DNA from: Glaciihabitans sp.
GTDB lineage: Bacteria > Actinomycetota > Actinomycetes > Actinomycetales > Microbacteriaceae
Length of the DNA stretch: 40,190 nucleotides
Direction of reading: 5' to 3'
Assembly (NCBI GenBank): GCA_025463465.1
Contig: JAODAO010000322.1
Span: 1 to 40,190 of the forward strand
Numbering within the stretch: position 1 is the stretch's first letter; the number at the start of each line of letters is the position of its first letter. The translations under genes were made by a program, and so were the position numbers. Below the pieces are notes generated by a model. The model did no database searches. It worked only from the letters and a program-made list of their open reading frames with translations, and was not told where the DNA came from. This document shows positions 9,679-17,466 of this stretch, one piece after another.

Positions 9679-9909
9679 ATGGCTATATCCCACCCCAAAA
9701 CCCGTGATTCGCGCAACGAACCCGTGATCGCGCTCGTCACCGACAACGTTTTCAGCATTATGTCCGAACACGACACCCTCGGCTTTATTCACAAGGCCGG
9801 TTCGGTCTATGTCGCCCTCAGTGGCGACGTGCTCAGCCACTCCGTCGAAGTCGGCCAATCGCTGACCTGGGAGCAGGCCTTGCAGATGGTGCGCGATAAC
9901 GCTCACTGA
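9679..9909 (+). CDS. Small conserved-looking hypothetical protein (76 aa)
   Basis: Not recognised. The 76-aa product has no transmembrane segment; a basic, polar N terminus (residues 1-14) is followed by a folded-looking core (VIALVTDNVFSIM, then IHKAGSVYVALSGD) and an amphipathic C terminus with WEQALQMV. GAAAGGACC upstream of the ATG is the same ribosome-binding word seen before treX, which supports the gene. It lies between the treZ hairpin and a metallophosphoesterase with about 110 bp on either side or more, so it is probably monocistronic. The size and alternating hydrophobic pattern suggest a small beta-rich cytosolic protein; no function is proposed. Confidence 0.75.
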   Translation: MAISHPKTRDSRNEPVIALVTDNVFSIMSEHDTLGFIHKAGSVYVALSGDVLSHSVEVGQSLTWEQALQMVRDNAH

Positions 9910-10008
9910 GAAGACCCCCACAAGGCGCCGGTGCCGTGACCGAACACTCGACCACGGCACCATTGTCGATAACGCCCCTGGAAGCGGCGACCACGCGTGT
10001 TGTCGAAA

Positions 10009-10014
10009 TAGAGT
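10009..10014 (+). promoter_or_regulatory. Candidate -10 of a leaderless promoter
   Basis: TAGAGT lies 6 nt before the GTG start of the metallophosphoesterase. GAGTGAGAA in the same place could instead act as a weak ribosome-binding site, so this case is ambiguous. Confidence 0.35.
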
Positions 10015-10020
10015 GAGAAC

Positions 10021-10524
10021 GTGACGACACGACTGGTAATCATCGCTGACACCCATGTTCCCGCGCGGGCAAAACGTCTTCCCCCGACGCTCTGGCCGGT
10101 CCTCGAGCAGGCCGACATCGTGGTGCACGCCGGCGACTGGGTCGAACCCGCCCTTCTCGACGAGCTGCAGGAACGATGCCGCCGTGTCATCGGGGTTTAC
10201 GGCAACAACGATGGTGAGGAGCTGCGCACTCGCCTGCCGCTGGTCGCCCTCAACACCATCGAGGGTATGCACGTCGCCGTGGTACACGAGACAGGCCCGG
10301 CACCGGGCCGGGAGGCCAGGGCAGACATCGCGTTTCCCACCACAGACGTCCTCATTTTCGGCCACAGTCACATTCCCTGGAACACCACCTCGCCGCGCGG
10401 CATGCGGTTGCTCAATCCCGGGTCCCCCACCGATCGCAGGCGGCAGCCCCACTGCACGTATCTGACCGCCGAAATAACCGATGGTGAACTCACCAATGTG
10501 ACCACGGTGAACCTGCCTCGCTGA
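10021..10524 (+). CDS. Metallophosphoesterase, YfcE/MJ0936 family
   Basis: A 167-aa calcineurin-like phosphoesterase of the small YfcE/VPS29 type. All metal-binding signatures are present: IADTHVP (residues 8-14), HAGDW near 37-41, GNND near 61-64, a histidine in VVHETG, and GHSHIPW, followed by NPGSPTDRR, the family closing motif. Such proteins hydrolyse phosphodiesters or nucleotides in the cytosol with two divalent metals; the natural substrate is usually unknown. The GTG at 10021 directly precedes TTRLVIIADTH, matching the family N terminus. It converges with the M20 peptidase over a 48-bp gap. Family assignment is secure. Confidence 0.93.
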   Translation: MTTRLVIIADTHVPARAKRLPPTLWPVLEQADIVVHAGDWVEPALLDELQERCRRVIGVYGNNDGEELRTRLPLVALNTIEGMHVAVVHETGPAPGREARADIAFPTTDVLIFGHSHIPWNTTSPRGMRLLNPGSPTDRRRQPHCTYLTAEITDGELTNVTTVNLPR

Positions 10525-10572
10525 ACCACATTCGGTCCGCCAGACCACAGCCGTCGCGTCCGGAAGACGACC

Positions 10573-11847
10573 TCACGGTGCCAGGTGCTCCACCCCACAG
10601 AAATCACGGATGGTCGCCTCGAGAATGTTGGTGAGATGAACGATGGAGGAAACCGTCGCCCATTCGACATCCGCGTGGGCTCCCCTTCCGTCAACCCCAA
10701 AGACCAGGCACGGGATGCCCGCCTCACTGAACAGTCCGGCATCGGTCCAGAACGGTTCACCCCGCTGGGCTGGCTCCCGCCCGAGCACGCTCCGGCTGGC
10801 CCTGGCGACCGTTGTGACGATGTCAGAGGTGTGCTCGGCTTCGAAAGCGGACCGGCCTACCAGCCGGCTCAGCGTCACCTCGGGGGCAGCGCTCTTCCTG
10901 TCTCTTTCGTCAGGGGACGGGGCTGTTCCGGGGAGTCGAATGGTTCCGTGCAATTGAGTGGTACCGGGAAGAGTAACCGCACGCTGCACCACCTCGCGCA
11001 ACTGGTCCTCGACGAATTCCACAGTCTCACCCGGCAAAAAGCGTCGCTCAATGGTGAGTCGGCAGGTGTCGGCGACCGTCGCGGCATCGATCCCACCGTT
11101 GATCGTCGCCACCCGCACGCTCCCGTGTCCGAGCAACGGATGCGCGGGCTGGGATGACATACCGTCTGCCATTCGCTCAAGGGAGTGGAGGACGCGGCCG
11201 GCCGCCGCGATCGCGTCAATGCCGAGCTCAGGCTGTGAGCCGTGGGCTGCCTTGCCCGTGATCTCGATGTCGAACCAGGCGAAGCCCCGGTGCGCGACGG
11301 TCAGCTCCAGCTCACTCGGCTCAACCACGATCGCGGCGTCGGTTCGGCGGTGCGCGATGATTTCCGCGGTACCGATGCTGCCGAACTCCTCGTCGGCGGC
11401 GAGGGCGAGCACCACGTCGCCGGCAACGGCGGGGGCCACGCAGCGTGCTGCGGCGACCATCATCGCGGCGAGCCCTGCCTTCATGTCGAAGGTGCCTCTC
11501 CCGTAGATCCTGCCGCCGTCAAGGACGGTGTCAAACGGTTCGCCCTGATAGCTCGAGACCCCGACGGTATCGAGATGACCATTGAGCATCAGGCTGCGTC
11601 CGCCTCCGGTGCCTGCTGCGACCGCAACGATGGACGGCCGGCCCGAAACGGACTCGAGAACCGTCACCTCGAATCCCCGGTCGGCGAGCCAGCTCGAACA
11701 GTACTCTGCGATTCGTGACTCACCGGTGATCGAACGGTCGTCCGTCGGGGCAACGTCCGGATTCACCGAACGAAGGGAGACCAACTTCCGCACAAGCTCA
11801 ACAAGCTCCTGTGCGGACGCGCTGGCCACCAGCAGATCTCCCGGCAC
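10573..11847 (-). CDS. M20 family metallopeptidase/deacylase (ArgE/DapE type)
   Basis: A 424-aa di-zinc M20 hydrolase cleaving an amide bond of an N-acyl amino acid or dipeptide-like substrate. Metal ligands and catalytic residues are visible: GHLDTV (H91, D93), D121 in GRGTFDMKAG, the catalytic EE pair at 153-154 in ADEEFGS, E177 in VVEPSE, and a C-terminal histidine in GRGAHADVEW. The usual dimerisation insert lies between residues 185 and 310. The ORF begins at a GTG with GAGGGA 2 nt upstream; a second GTG at 11829 with GGGAG 8 nt upstream is an equally good start. Substrate (acetylornithine, succinyl-diaminopimelate or other) cannot be fixed. It stands alone on its strand. Confidence 0.9.
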   Translation of the reverse strand: MPGDLLVASASAQELVELVRKLVSLRSVNPDVAPTDDRSITGESRIAEYCSSWLADRGFEVTVLESVSGRPSIVAVAAGTGGGRSLMLNGHLDTVGVSSYQGEPFDTVLDGGRIYGRGTFDMKAGLAAMMVAAARCVAPAVAGDVVLALAADEEFGSIGTAEIIAHRRTDAAIVVEPSELELTVAHRGFAWFDIEITGKAAHGSQPELGIDAIAAAGRVLHSLERMADGMSSQPAHPLLGHGSVRVATINGGIDAATVADTCRLTIERRFLPGETVEFVEDQLREVVQRAVTLPGTTQLHGTIRLPGTAPSPDERDRKSAAPEVTLSRLVGRSAFEAEHTSDIVTTVARASRSVLGREPAQRGEPFWTDAGLFSEAGIPCLVFGVDGRGAHADVEWATVSSIVHLTNILEATIRDFCGVEHLAP

Positions 11848-12210
11848 GGTCCCTCATTTCTCCCCGTGGGAATCGGCATCACGGCGCTCTAACAGCACCC
11901 ATGGATGGCGCCCTGCAAATACCACCCGGAAAGTCCCGAGGCAACCCCGCGAAGCGCCAGATCTGTCCGTGTGAGACTGACTCGACGCAATCCCGGTGCG
12001 GTCGGCGCACGCGTGCACTGCAGCACCGGGGACGTTGCACCTCAGTATCCGATGCTGCAGTGGTGATCCACAAGACCCTGCTCCGGCACCCCGCCTGTGT
12101 CGGGCGGGATACACAGAGGGGGCGGGGCAACCGCCATGGAATATGGTGCGGTTTCGACCGCTGCCGCAGCGTGCCGACTGCGGGAAACGATCAACAATGA
12201 GGAGACGCGG
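11848..12210. other. Intergenic region without a recognisable gene
   Basis: About 360 bp between the M20 start and the broken small gene. No ORF with sustained coding-like third-position bias was found. It contains GC-rich inverted repeats near 12090-12140, described separately, and is otherwise unexplained. Confidence 0.5.
12090..12108. repeat. GC-rich hairpin upstream of broken gene
   Basis: CCCGCC and GGCGGG form a 6-bp stem with a 7-nt loop. CTGTGT and ACACAG nearby and GGCGG/CCGCC at 12121-12135 could form competing stems. It lies about 100 bp upstream of the start at 12211 and might be a 5' leader structure or simple GC-rich sequence. Confidence 0.3.
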
Positions 12211-12464
12211 ATGTCGCAGGGTATCCAGTGCGTCGACCGGGTTGACGACATCCCCTCCCACGGGAAGGTGAAGTTCGGCGGGTTCGGGCGTGAACTCAAG
12301 GCGGCGGGAACCGCCCTCAACGTGACGGCCACGCAGTCAACACCGACCTCACACACGTCAACGACTTCATCACGGGCATCATGGTGAAACCGGTGAATCG
12401 CACGGGATCATACGGCCCGTCGAAATTAAAAAACAAAGAGTACCCCAGCGGCCGTCGCAATTGA
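12211..12464 (+). pseudogene. Small hypothetical gene interrupted by a frameshift
   Basis: An ATG with GGAG 7 nt upstream opens a reading frame with strong coding bias (MSQGIQCVDRVDDIPSHGKV...). At about 12334-12336 the bias jumps to another frame: the original frame turns into a low-GC3 Ser/Thr run ending at TGA 12385, whereas the -1 frame reads VNTDLTHVNDFITGIMVKPV with nearly all C or G third positions and ends at TGA 12462. Joined, the two halves give about 84 residues with a lysine-rich C terminus. No slippery heptamer is visible at the junction, so a one-base deletion, or a sequencing error, is more likely than programmed frameshifting. The family is not recognised. Confidence 0.6.
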
Positions 12465-12489
12465 TACGGTGACTGCCGGGGTCTACTCT
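12461..12489 (+). promoter_or_regulatory. Candidate promoter of the DUF7882-like gene
   Basis: TTGATA and TACTCT are separated by 17 nt and lie about 55 bp before the GTG at 12546. The -35 and spacing are good, the -10 is weak. The element overlaps an imperfect inverted repeat (GAGTACCCC against GGGGTCTACTC), which might bind a regulator. Confidence 0.3.
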
Positions 12490-12545
12490 GCGTACAGACA
12501 TACGATCCGCGCAGCACCCGGGGTTAGAGAACGGAAAAATATTAC

Positions 12546-12884
12546 GTGGGCAAGATTCTGTACGGTGACTCCGGTGTCGAGATCGTTTTTGACGATCGTG
12601 ACATGGCACACCTCCAACTGGTGATCGGCGCGAAGCTGCGTCGTCGCGAGAGTTTTTTCTTCTCCTGGAAGGACGACCCCAGCGTGGGCGACGGTCGCAG
12701 CAGCGTCTGGATTGATGCCGCGATTCCCCTGTACTTCAAGTACTACGGCAGCAAGCAGCCCACCATCAACCGCGAGTGGCTCGAGTTGCTCACCCTGTCG
12801 GCGAACTCCGCCCAGGGGATGCAATTTATGGACGAGCCGCACGGCAACAACGGCAACGGCGACCCGAACAAGCCTAAAACGTAG
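12546..12884 (+). CDS. DUF7882-like small protein (often mislabelled ATP-dependent DNA ligase)
   Basis: A 112-aa protein starting MGKILYGDSGVEIVFDDRDMAHLQ, with KLRRRESFFFSW near residues 30-42, a SSVWIDAAIPLYFKYYGS segment near 52-70 and NREWLELLTLSANS near 75-88. I recognise this layout from a small family abundant in Microbacteriaceae that databases often call ATP-dependent DNA ligase; no ligase motif (KxDG) is present, so that label should not be used. The C-terminal 20 residues are Gly/Asn/Pro-rich and probably disordered. The GTG start matches the family N terminus although no good ribosome-binding site precedes it. Function unknown; the fold is probably beta-rich and cytosolic. Confidence 0.85.
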   Translation: MGKILYGDSGVEIVFDDRDMAHLQLVIGAKLRRRESFFFSWKDDPSVGDGRSSVWIDAAIPLYFKYYGSKQPTINREWLELLTLSANSAQGMQFMDEPHGNNGNGDPNKPKT

Positions 12885-12896
12885 TCACGGTGGCCT

Positions 12897-12927
12897 CGAC
12901 CGGGCCGCGCGCCTGCGTGCCCGGTCG
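12897..12927. terminator. Hairpin between convergent genes
   Basis: CGACCGGGC and GCCCGGTCG form a perfect 9-bp stem with a 13-nt loop in the 77-bp gap between two convergent genes. There is no T-run. Its place suggests a bidirectional terminator. Confidence 0.5.
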
Positions 12928-12961
12928 TCGAGCCCGTGGATGTGCTGGGGACGCTATCAGG

Positions 12962-14407
12962 TCAGGGCGCCAGGTCGACGTCGTCCGTGATGCCGAATTC
13001 ATGACGCAGCGCGCTGCGTGCGGCGTTCCAGCCCGCCATTCCGTGCACCCCGGGTCCCGGTGATGTCGAGGATGAGCAGAGATAAACACCCTGCACCGGG
13101 GTGTGCCACGGGTCGAACATGGTGGGTCGGCGCAGCAATTGCATCAGGTCGACGCCACCGGCCGAGATGTCCCCGCCGATGTAGTTCGGGTTGGAGAATT
13201 CGACATCGATGGCGGTGGTGGATGTCGAGGCGAGGATCAGGTCCCGGAAACCGGGGGCGAAGCGCTCAATCTGGGCGGTGATGGCCGCACCGCGGTCGGC
13301 CGTTGATCCGTGCGGAACGTGGGTGTACGCCCACAGGACATGTTTGCCTGCCGGTGCGCGGGAAGCATCAAACGCGCTCGGCTGCGCGACGAGGACGTAG
13401 GGGCTGCGTGGCAGCCTGCCACGGGCGACCTCCAACTCACCGCCGGCCGTCTCGGCCCGGTAGCCGCCGAGGTGCAGGGTAGCGGTCTGAGCCAGACGAG
13501 CGTCTGCCCAGGGAACGGGACCGGACAGGGCGTAGTCGATTTTGGCGATGCCATTGCCGTAACGGAACCTGCGCAGCGAACGGGCATACCTGTCCGGTAC
13601 CGAGTCGCCGGCGAGTTCCAGCAGTGCGCGCGGTGACGTGTCCAGCAGGACGACCGTTGAACTCGGGAGTTCGCGCAGGGAGCTGACGGCGGTGTCGGTG
13701 ACGATACGGCCGCCGTGGGCGATGAGATCGGCGGCGAGGGCATCGGTGATGGATTGGCTGCCTCCGATGGGAACAGGCCAGCCCCTCGCGTGCGCGTGGG
13801 TTGCCAGCACGATCCCGGCCGCGGCGGCGGCGAGCGACGGCAGCGGCCGGATGGCGTGGGCGATGACCCCCGTCAGCAACGCGGGCGCGGCGAATTCGCG
13901 GAACCGGCTGTTCCAGTCCGGGGTACCCTGCTCGAGCACTCTGAGCCCCAACTGCACCAGCGCTCGGGGGTGGCGCGGCAAACGTAGCAGCGCAGAACCC
14001 GAGATTTCGGCGATGGCGTCGACGTTTTCCACCAGCGGCCGGAACAGCGCCGCCCAGGCTGCCCCGTCCCGGCCGAGGTCCTCGGCCGTGCGATCGAGGT
14101 CGCGCCATGCCAGCGCGGCCCGGCCGCCGTCGAGCGGCTGGGCGTAGGAGAGTTCCGGGACAACCAGGCTGATCCGCTCCGCCAGCCCAAAAGCACGGAA
14201 GAAGGGTGAAGCCAGCGCCATCGGGTGGATTGCCGAACCCACGTCGTGGTGGAAGCCCGGCAGCGTGAGTTCAGCCGTGCGCGCACCGCCTCCAATCGTG
14301 GAGGCCCGCTCGTAGACGGTGACCGACAGGCCCGCGCGGGCTAAGGTGACGGCCGCGGCCAACCCGTTCGGACCCGCTCCGACCACTATCGCATCAACAC
14401 TCGTCAT
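12962..14407 (-). CDS. FAD-dependent oxidoreductase, phytoene desaturase/PYROXD2-like
   Basis: A 481-aa flavoprotein of the NAD(P)/FAD-dependent amine-oxidase/CrtI-like group. The N terminus carries the Rossmann dinucleotide motif VVGAGPNGLAAAVTLARAG (8-26) followed by E33 and the IGGGART loop. The C terminus shows YLCSSSTSPGPGVHGMAGWNAA, which matches the FAD-binding GxGVxGxxG segment of the CrtI family. Closest recalled relatives are PYROXD2-like proteins, whose substrates are uncertain; no other carotenoid gene is nearby, so a phytoene desaturase role is doubtful. It is the last gene of an operon with an MpaB-type oxygenase (25-bp gap) and a VIT1 transporter. Cytosolic or membrane-associated. 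Confidence 0.85.
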   Translation of the reverse strand: MTSVDAIVVGAGPNGLAAAVTLARAGLSVTVYERASTIGGGARTAELTLPGFHHDVGSAIHPMALASPFFRAFGLAERISLVVPELSYAQPLDGGRAALAWRDLDRTAEDLGRDGAAWAALFRPLVENVDAIAEISGSALLRLPRHPRALVQLGLRVLEQGTPDWNSRFREFAAPALLTGVIAHAIRPLPSLAAAAAGIVLATHAHARGWPVPIGGSQSITDALAADLIAHGGRIVTDTAVSSLRELPSSTVVLLDTSPRALLELAGDSVPDRYARSLRRFRYGNGIAKIDYALSGPVPWADARLAQTATLHLGGYRAETAGGELEVARGRLPRSPYVLVAQPSAFDASRAPAGKHVLWAYTHVPHGSTADRGAAITAQIERFAPGFRDLILASTSTTAIDVEFSNPNYIGGDISAGGVDLMQLLRRPTMFDPWHTPVQGVYLCSSSTSPGPGVHGMAGWNAARSALRHEFGITDDVDLAP

Positions 14408-14432
14408 CAGGGCCAGTCTTCCATCGGTTAGG

Positions 14433-15320
14433 TTACGTCACCAAACGGGCAAGCCGGCGACGGGCCGCCACCTCGCTCGACGACGGACGTCCCAGAAGCG
14501 CCGCGAGCATTGCCAACACAATCCGGGTGAGGGTTTTGGCTGGCCACCACGGTCGACGCAGCCCCAGCAACGCTCGATATCGCGGGTCGAGGGACGCTAT
14601 GGCACCGGCCAACAGGATGCGGTACCCGGGCATCACAATTTTACGCAGCGGTGGATTGCGGATGAAGCGGAGAGCTTCCGCGACCCGCTCATCGCTCACC
14701 AGTTCCGGGGTGAAAGCAGCGAGCTGGTCGTTGAGTTCTGCGACGGATGTTGGTGGCTGGAGAACCCCCATCAGCTCCCCCGCCTTCGACCATTCATTGA
14801 CGTAGGCATCCGGCCCGCCTCGGATGGCCCCGCCGAACTGGCGGTGACAGTCGAGGAAGGCGTCGGCGAACACGACGTGTACCCAGCGGACCAGGTCGGG
14901 ATCCCCCGCGGAGTATGGCTGCGACTGGCCGCTCGAGTCCAGGTATGTTCCCCGCACCCGACCATGCATTTTGCGAACCATCGCCGAGCCGGAATCCGCA
15001 CCGGCCCGGTCCGCGAAGGTGGTGGTAAGCACCCAGCGAACGGTACCGGCGAGGCGCCCGAGCGGGTCCTCCCGGTAGCGTGAGAAGTCGTGCACTCCCG
15101 CCATCGCGCCCGGATGCAGGGTCTGCATCAGCAGTGCCCGGATGCCGGCGACCAGCACCGGGGTTCCGCCGTTCACCTGCCAAACTGCCGATCCGGGGCC
15201 GAAGTAGCCGGCGTCGTCACCATCTTCCATCTGCGACACCCAGGGCGGCGCGCCGTCCGGCGAACCGGAGAAGGCGGTGAGGAGGTACCCGCGGACCTCC
15301 TTCACTTTTCCACGCAACAT
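14433..15320 (-). CDS. MpaB-family (DUF2236) oxygenase
   Basis: A 295-aa protein of the DUF2236/MpaB family, which includes haem b-dependent enzymes such as rubber oxygenase Lcp. Family features visible are the MQTLHPGAMAGVHDFSRY segment (H69, H77), RWVLTTTFAD near 95-104, and WVHVVFADAFLDCHRQFGG with H148 and H159; the first and last histidine clusters are candidate haem or metal ligands. No signal peptide is evident. The ATG shares one base with the VIT1 stop (TGATG), so translation is coupled. The reaction is unknown; related proteins cleave C-C double bonds or act on lipids. Pairing with a flavoprotein suggests a joint redox pathway. Confidence 0.88.
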   Translation of the reverse strand: MLRGKVKEVRGYLLTAFSGSPDGAPPWVSQMEDGDDAGYFGPGSAVWQVNGGTPVLVAGIRALLMQTLHPGAMAGVHDFSRYREDPLGRLAGTVRWVLTTTFADRAGADSGSAMVRKMHGRVRGTYLDSSGQSQPYSAGDPDLVRWVHVVFADAFLDCHRQFGGAIRGGPDAYVNEWSKAGELMGVLQPPTSVAELNDQLAAFTPELVSDERVAEALRFIRNPPLRKIVMPGYRILLAGAIASLDPRYRALLGLRRPWWPAKTLTRIVLAMLAALLGRPSSSEVAARRRLARLVT

Positions 15321-16390
15321 CAGCCGACCGCCGTTCCGAACAGAAGGCCAAGCAGGTAGGTTGCCGCGGCGGCTCCGAATCCGATGGCGAGCTGGCGTGC
15401 GGCCCGCTTCAGCGGGGAAGCGCCGGAGAGCAGTCCAACAACCGATCCGGTTGCCGCCAACGCGATCGCGACGAGGGCACAGGCGACGACAAGGGCCGGG
15501 GCGCCGGAGAGCCCAAACAGATAGGGCAGGATCGGGATAATCGCGCCGCTGGCGAAGAAGAGGAAGCTGGAGATCGCCGCGCTGATCCCCGTGCCGATTA
15601 CGTCGTGCTGGGGCCCGTCGGCCTCCAGAGTCGCGGTGTCCTCGTGGGGCAGGGCCGCCAGCACCGTGGCGGCGCGCAGGGCGGCGTCCTCCACGGACAT
15701 CCCCCTCGCCCGGTAGACGAGGGTGAGCTCGTTGGCATCGACGTCGAGATCGACCAGCGCGCTACTGGCACCGGCACCCGGGCGGGATGCCTCCAAGAGT
15801 TCACGCTGGGACCGCACGGAAACGTATTCGCCGGCTCCCATGGATAGCGCGCCGGCGAGCAGCCCGGCGATGCCGGTAAGTAAAACGGTCGCTGGTGCAA
15901 CTCCCGCGGCGCTAACCCCCATCACCAGCGCGAGATTACTGACGAGTCCGTCGTTTGCGCCAAACACGGCGGCGCGGAACGTTCCGCTGAGCCGGTTGCG
16001 TCCGCGCGCGGCCAGGCCCCGGACGACCTCCTCGTGGATGCGCTCATCCGCGGCCATGGCGGCGGTAGCGTGCTGGTCGTCGTCGTACGGGGAACGTGCC
16101 TCAGCCCGCTGGGCGAGGGCCAAAACGAACACGGAACCGAACCGCCGGGCAAGCCAGCCGAGCACTCTGGTGCGGATATCGCCGCGCAGGGGCGCCCCGG
16201 CGTTGTCGCCGAGCAGGTCGAGCCAGTGCGCCTCGTGCCGCCCCTCAGCGGCGGCAAGCGCCAACAGGATCTCACGCTCCTCACCGCTCCTCCTTCCCGC
16301 GAGGTCACGGTAGACGGCGGCCTCGGCGCGCTCTTCGGCGAGGTACTTGCGCCACAGCCGGATCTCACGGGACGACGCATTCTGGATCAC
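15320..16390 (-). CDS. VIT1/CCC1 transporter with N-terminal ferritin-like domain
   Basis: A 356-aa membrane-bound ferritin-like/VIT fusion. Residues 10-110 form a rubrerythrin-like helical domain with candidate metal ligands E20, E23 and an E49-x-x-H52 motif. From about 125 on, the VIT1/CCC1 domain starts with FRAAVFGANDGLVSNLALVMGV and has five predicted membrane helices, ending in VVGLLSGASPLKRAARQL and YLLGLLFG. Relatives (MbfA type) export iron or manganese, with the ferritin domain sensing or oxidising the metal. The GTG start has CAGACT 6 nt upstream and no ribosome-binding site, suggesting leaderless translation. First gene of the operon; divergent from corA. Confidence 0.92.
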   Translation of the reverse strand: MIQNASSREIRLWRKYLAEERAEAAVYRDLAGRRSGEEREILLALAAAEGRHEAHWLDLLGDNAGAPLRGDIRTRVLGWLARRFGSVFVLALAQRAEARSPYDDDQHATAAMAADERIHEEVVRGLAARGRNRLSGTFRAAVFGANDGLVSNLALVMGVSAAGVAPATVLLTGIAGLLAGALSMGAGEYVSVRSQRELLEASRPGAGASSALVDLDVDANELTLVYRARGMSVEDAALRAATVLAALPHEDTATLEADGPQHDVIGTGISAAISSFLFFASGAIIPILPYLFGLSGAPALVVACALVAIALAATGSVVGLLSGASPLKRAARQLAIGFGAAAATYLLGLLFGTAVG

Positions 16391-16393
16391 CCA

Positions 16394-16445
16394 TCAAGTC
16401 TGACACTCAATGCTGCGTTCTGGCGGTGTGCTGACGCAGACTTGA
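16394..16445. promoter_or_regulatory. Inverted repeat carrying both divergent VIT1 and corA promoters
   Basis: TCAAGTCTG and CAGACTTGA form a perfect 9-bp inverted repeat with a 34-nt spacer that almost fills the 59-bp gap between the divergent genes. On each strand CAGACT lies 6-7 nt before a start codon, where a leaderless -10 would be. The repeat may therefore be two outward -10 elements, an operator, or both. Confidence 0.5.
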
Positions 16446-16449
16446 CCCT

Positions 16450-17466
16450 ATGCCGATCGTTGACAACGCCGTGTACGTCCAGGGCGAAAGAACCACCAAT
16501 CCCGACAGTCTCCAGAGCACCTACGAACTACTGAGAGCCCGGGATGGATTCGCGTGGATCGGCCTGTATCGGCCGAGTCCCGAGGAGATCCACTCGGTCG
16601 CTGAGGAATTCTCCCTGCACCACCTGGCGGTGGAGGACACCCTTGCCGGCCACCAGCGGCCGAAGATGGAACGCTACGGTGACACGTTGTTCATCGTGCT
16701 GCGACCGGCTCGTTACATCGACTTGACCGAACAGGTCGAATTCGGCGAGGTCCACCTTTTTATCGGCCCCGATTTCGCCATCAGCATCCGTCATGCGGAA
16801 TCCCCCAACCTCGGGCTGGTTCGTAAACGGCTCGAGTCGAATCCCGAGCTGCTCAGCCTCGGGCCACGAGCTGTTATGTACGCCATCCTCGACCAGGTCG
16901 TCGACGAGTACGTTCCCGTGGTCAACGGCCTCGAAATCGACATCGACGAGATCGAGGACCAGCTGTTCGGTGACGACCCGTCGGTGTCCCAGCGCATCTA
17001 TGAGTTGTCCCGTGAGGTCATCTCGTTCCAGCGGGCGACCCAGCCCCTCGTGACGATCCTCACCGAGTTGAAGAACCAGCTGCGCCAAGACGAGAAGGCG
17101 CTCGAGTTGAAACGAGACATCCGAGACGTGGAGGACCACGCTATCCAGGTGGTGGAGCGGGTGGACCAGTTCCGCGCATTGCTGCAGAACGCACTGATCA
17201 CCCATTCCACGCTGATCGCGCAAAGACAGAACGATGAGACACGCACCCTCACCGAGACCAGCTTGCAGCAGGGTGAGCAGGTGAAACGCATATCGTCCTG
17301 GGCAGCCATCCTGTTCGCCCCGACCCTGGTGGGAACAATTTACGGGATGAACTTCACCCATATCCCCGAGCTGGACTGGCTGTGGGGGTACCCGTTCGCG
17401 GTTGGCCTAATGTTCGCAATGGGTTTCGCGCTGTACCGCGCGTTCAAAAAGCGTGGGTGGCTCTAA
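16450..17466 (+). CDS. corA: Magnesium/cobalt transporter CorA family protein
   Basis: A 338-aa CorA-type divalent cation channel. The long N-terminal cytoplasmic domain (1-280) contains HLAVEDTLAGHQRPKMERYGDTLFIVLR near 58-85, a stretch strongly typical of CorA, and a long coiled stalk helix. Two C-terminal membrane helices follow: residues 284-298, ending in the ion-selectivity motif YGMN at 298-301, and 311-330, with a basic cytoplasmic tail FKKRGWL. The protein works as a pentamer importing Mg2+ (or Co2+, Ni2+, Zn2+ in some members). It is divergent from the VIT1 transporter with which it seems to share a symmetrical promoter. No ribosome-binding site precedes the ATG. Confidence 0.95.
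   Translation: MPIVDNAVYVQGERTTNPDSLQSTYELLRARDGFAWIGLYRPSPEEIHSVAEEFSLHHLAVEDTLAGHQRPKMERYGDTLFIVLRPARYIDLTEQVEFGEVHLFIGPDFAISIRHAESPNLGLVRKRLESNPELLSLGPRAVMYAILDQVVDEYVPVVNGLEIDIDEIEDQLFGDDPSVSQRIYELSREVISFQRATQPLVTILTELKNQLRQDEKALELKRDIRDVEDHAIQVVERVDQFRALLQNALITHSTLIAQRQNDETRTLTETSLQQGEQVKRISSWAAILFAPTLVGTIYGMNFTHIPELDWLWGYPFAVGLMFAMGFALYRAFKKRGWL

Noticed and set aside
7709-9679. 656-aa minus-strand ORF opposite treZ
   Set aside because: Codon bias and motifs belong to the plus-strand GH13 gene; the antisense frame is open because of high GC and has no recognisable domain.
12546-12884. ATP-dependent DNA ligase
   Set aside because: No KxDG or other nucleotidyltransferase motif in a 112-aa protein; the label looks like database error.
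12962-14407. Carotenoid operon with crtI
   Set aside because: The gene is only CrtI-like; no crtB, crtE or lycopene cyclase is present nearby.
16391-16449. Mg2+ riboswitch upstream of corA
   Set aside because: Only 59 bp separate it from the divergent gene and no conserved M-box or ykkC/mgtA-like structure could be formed.
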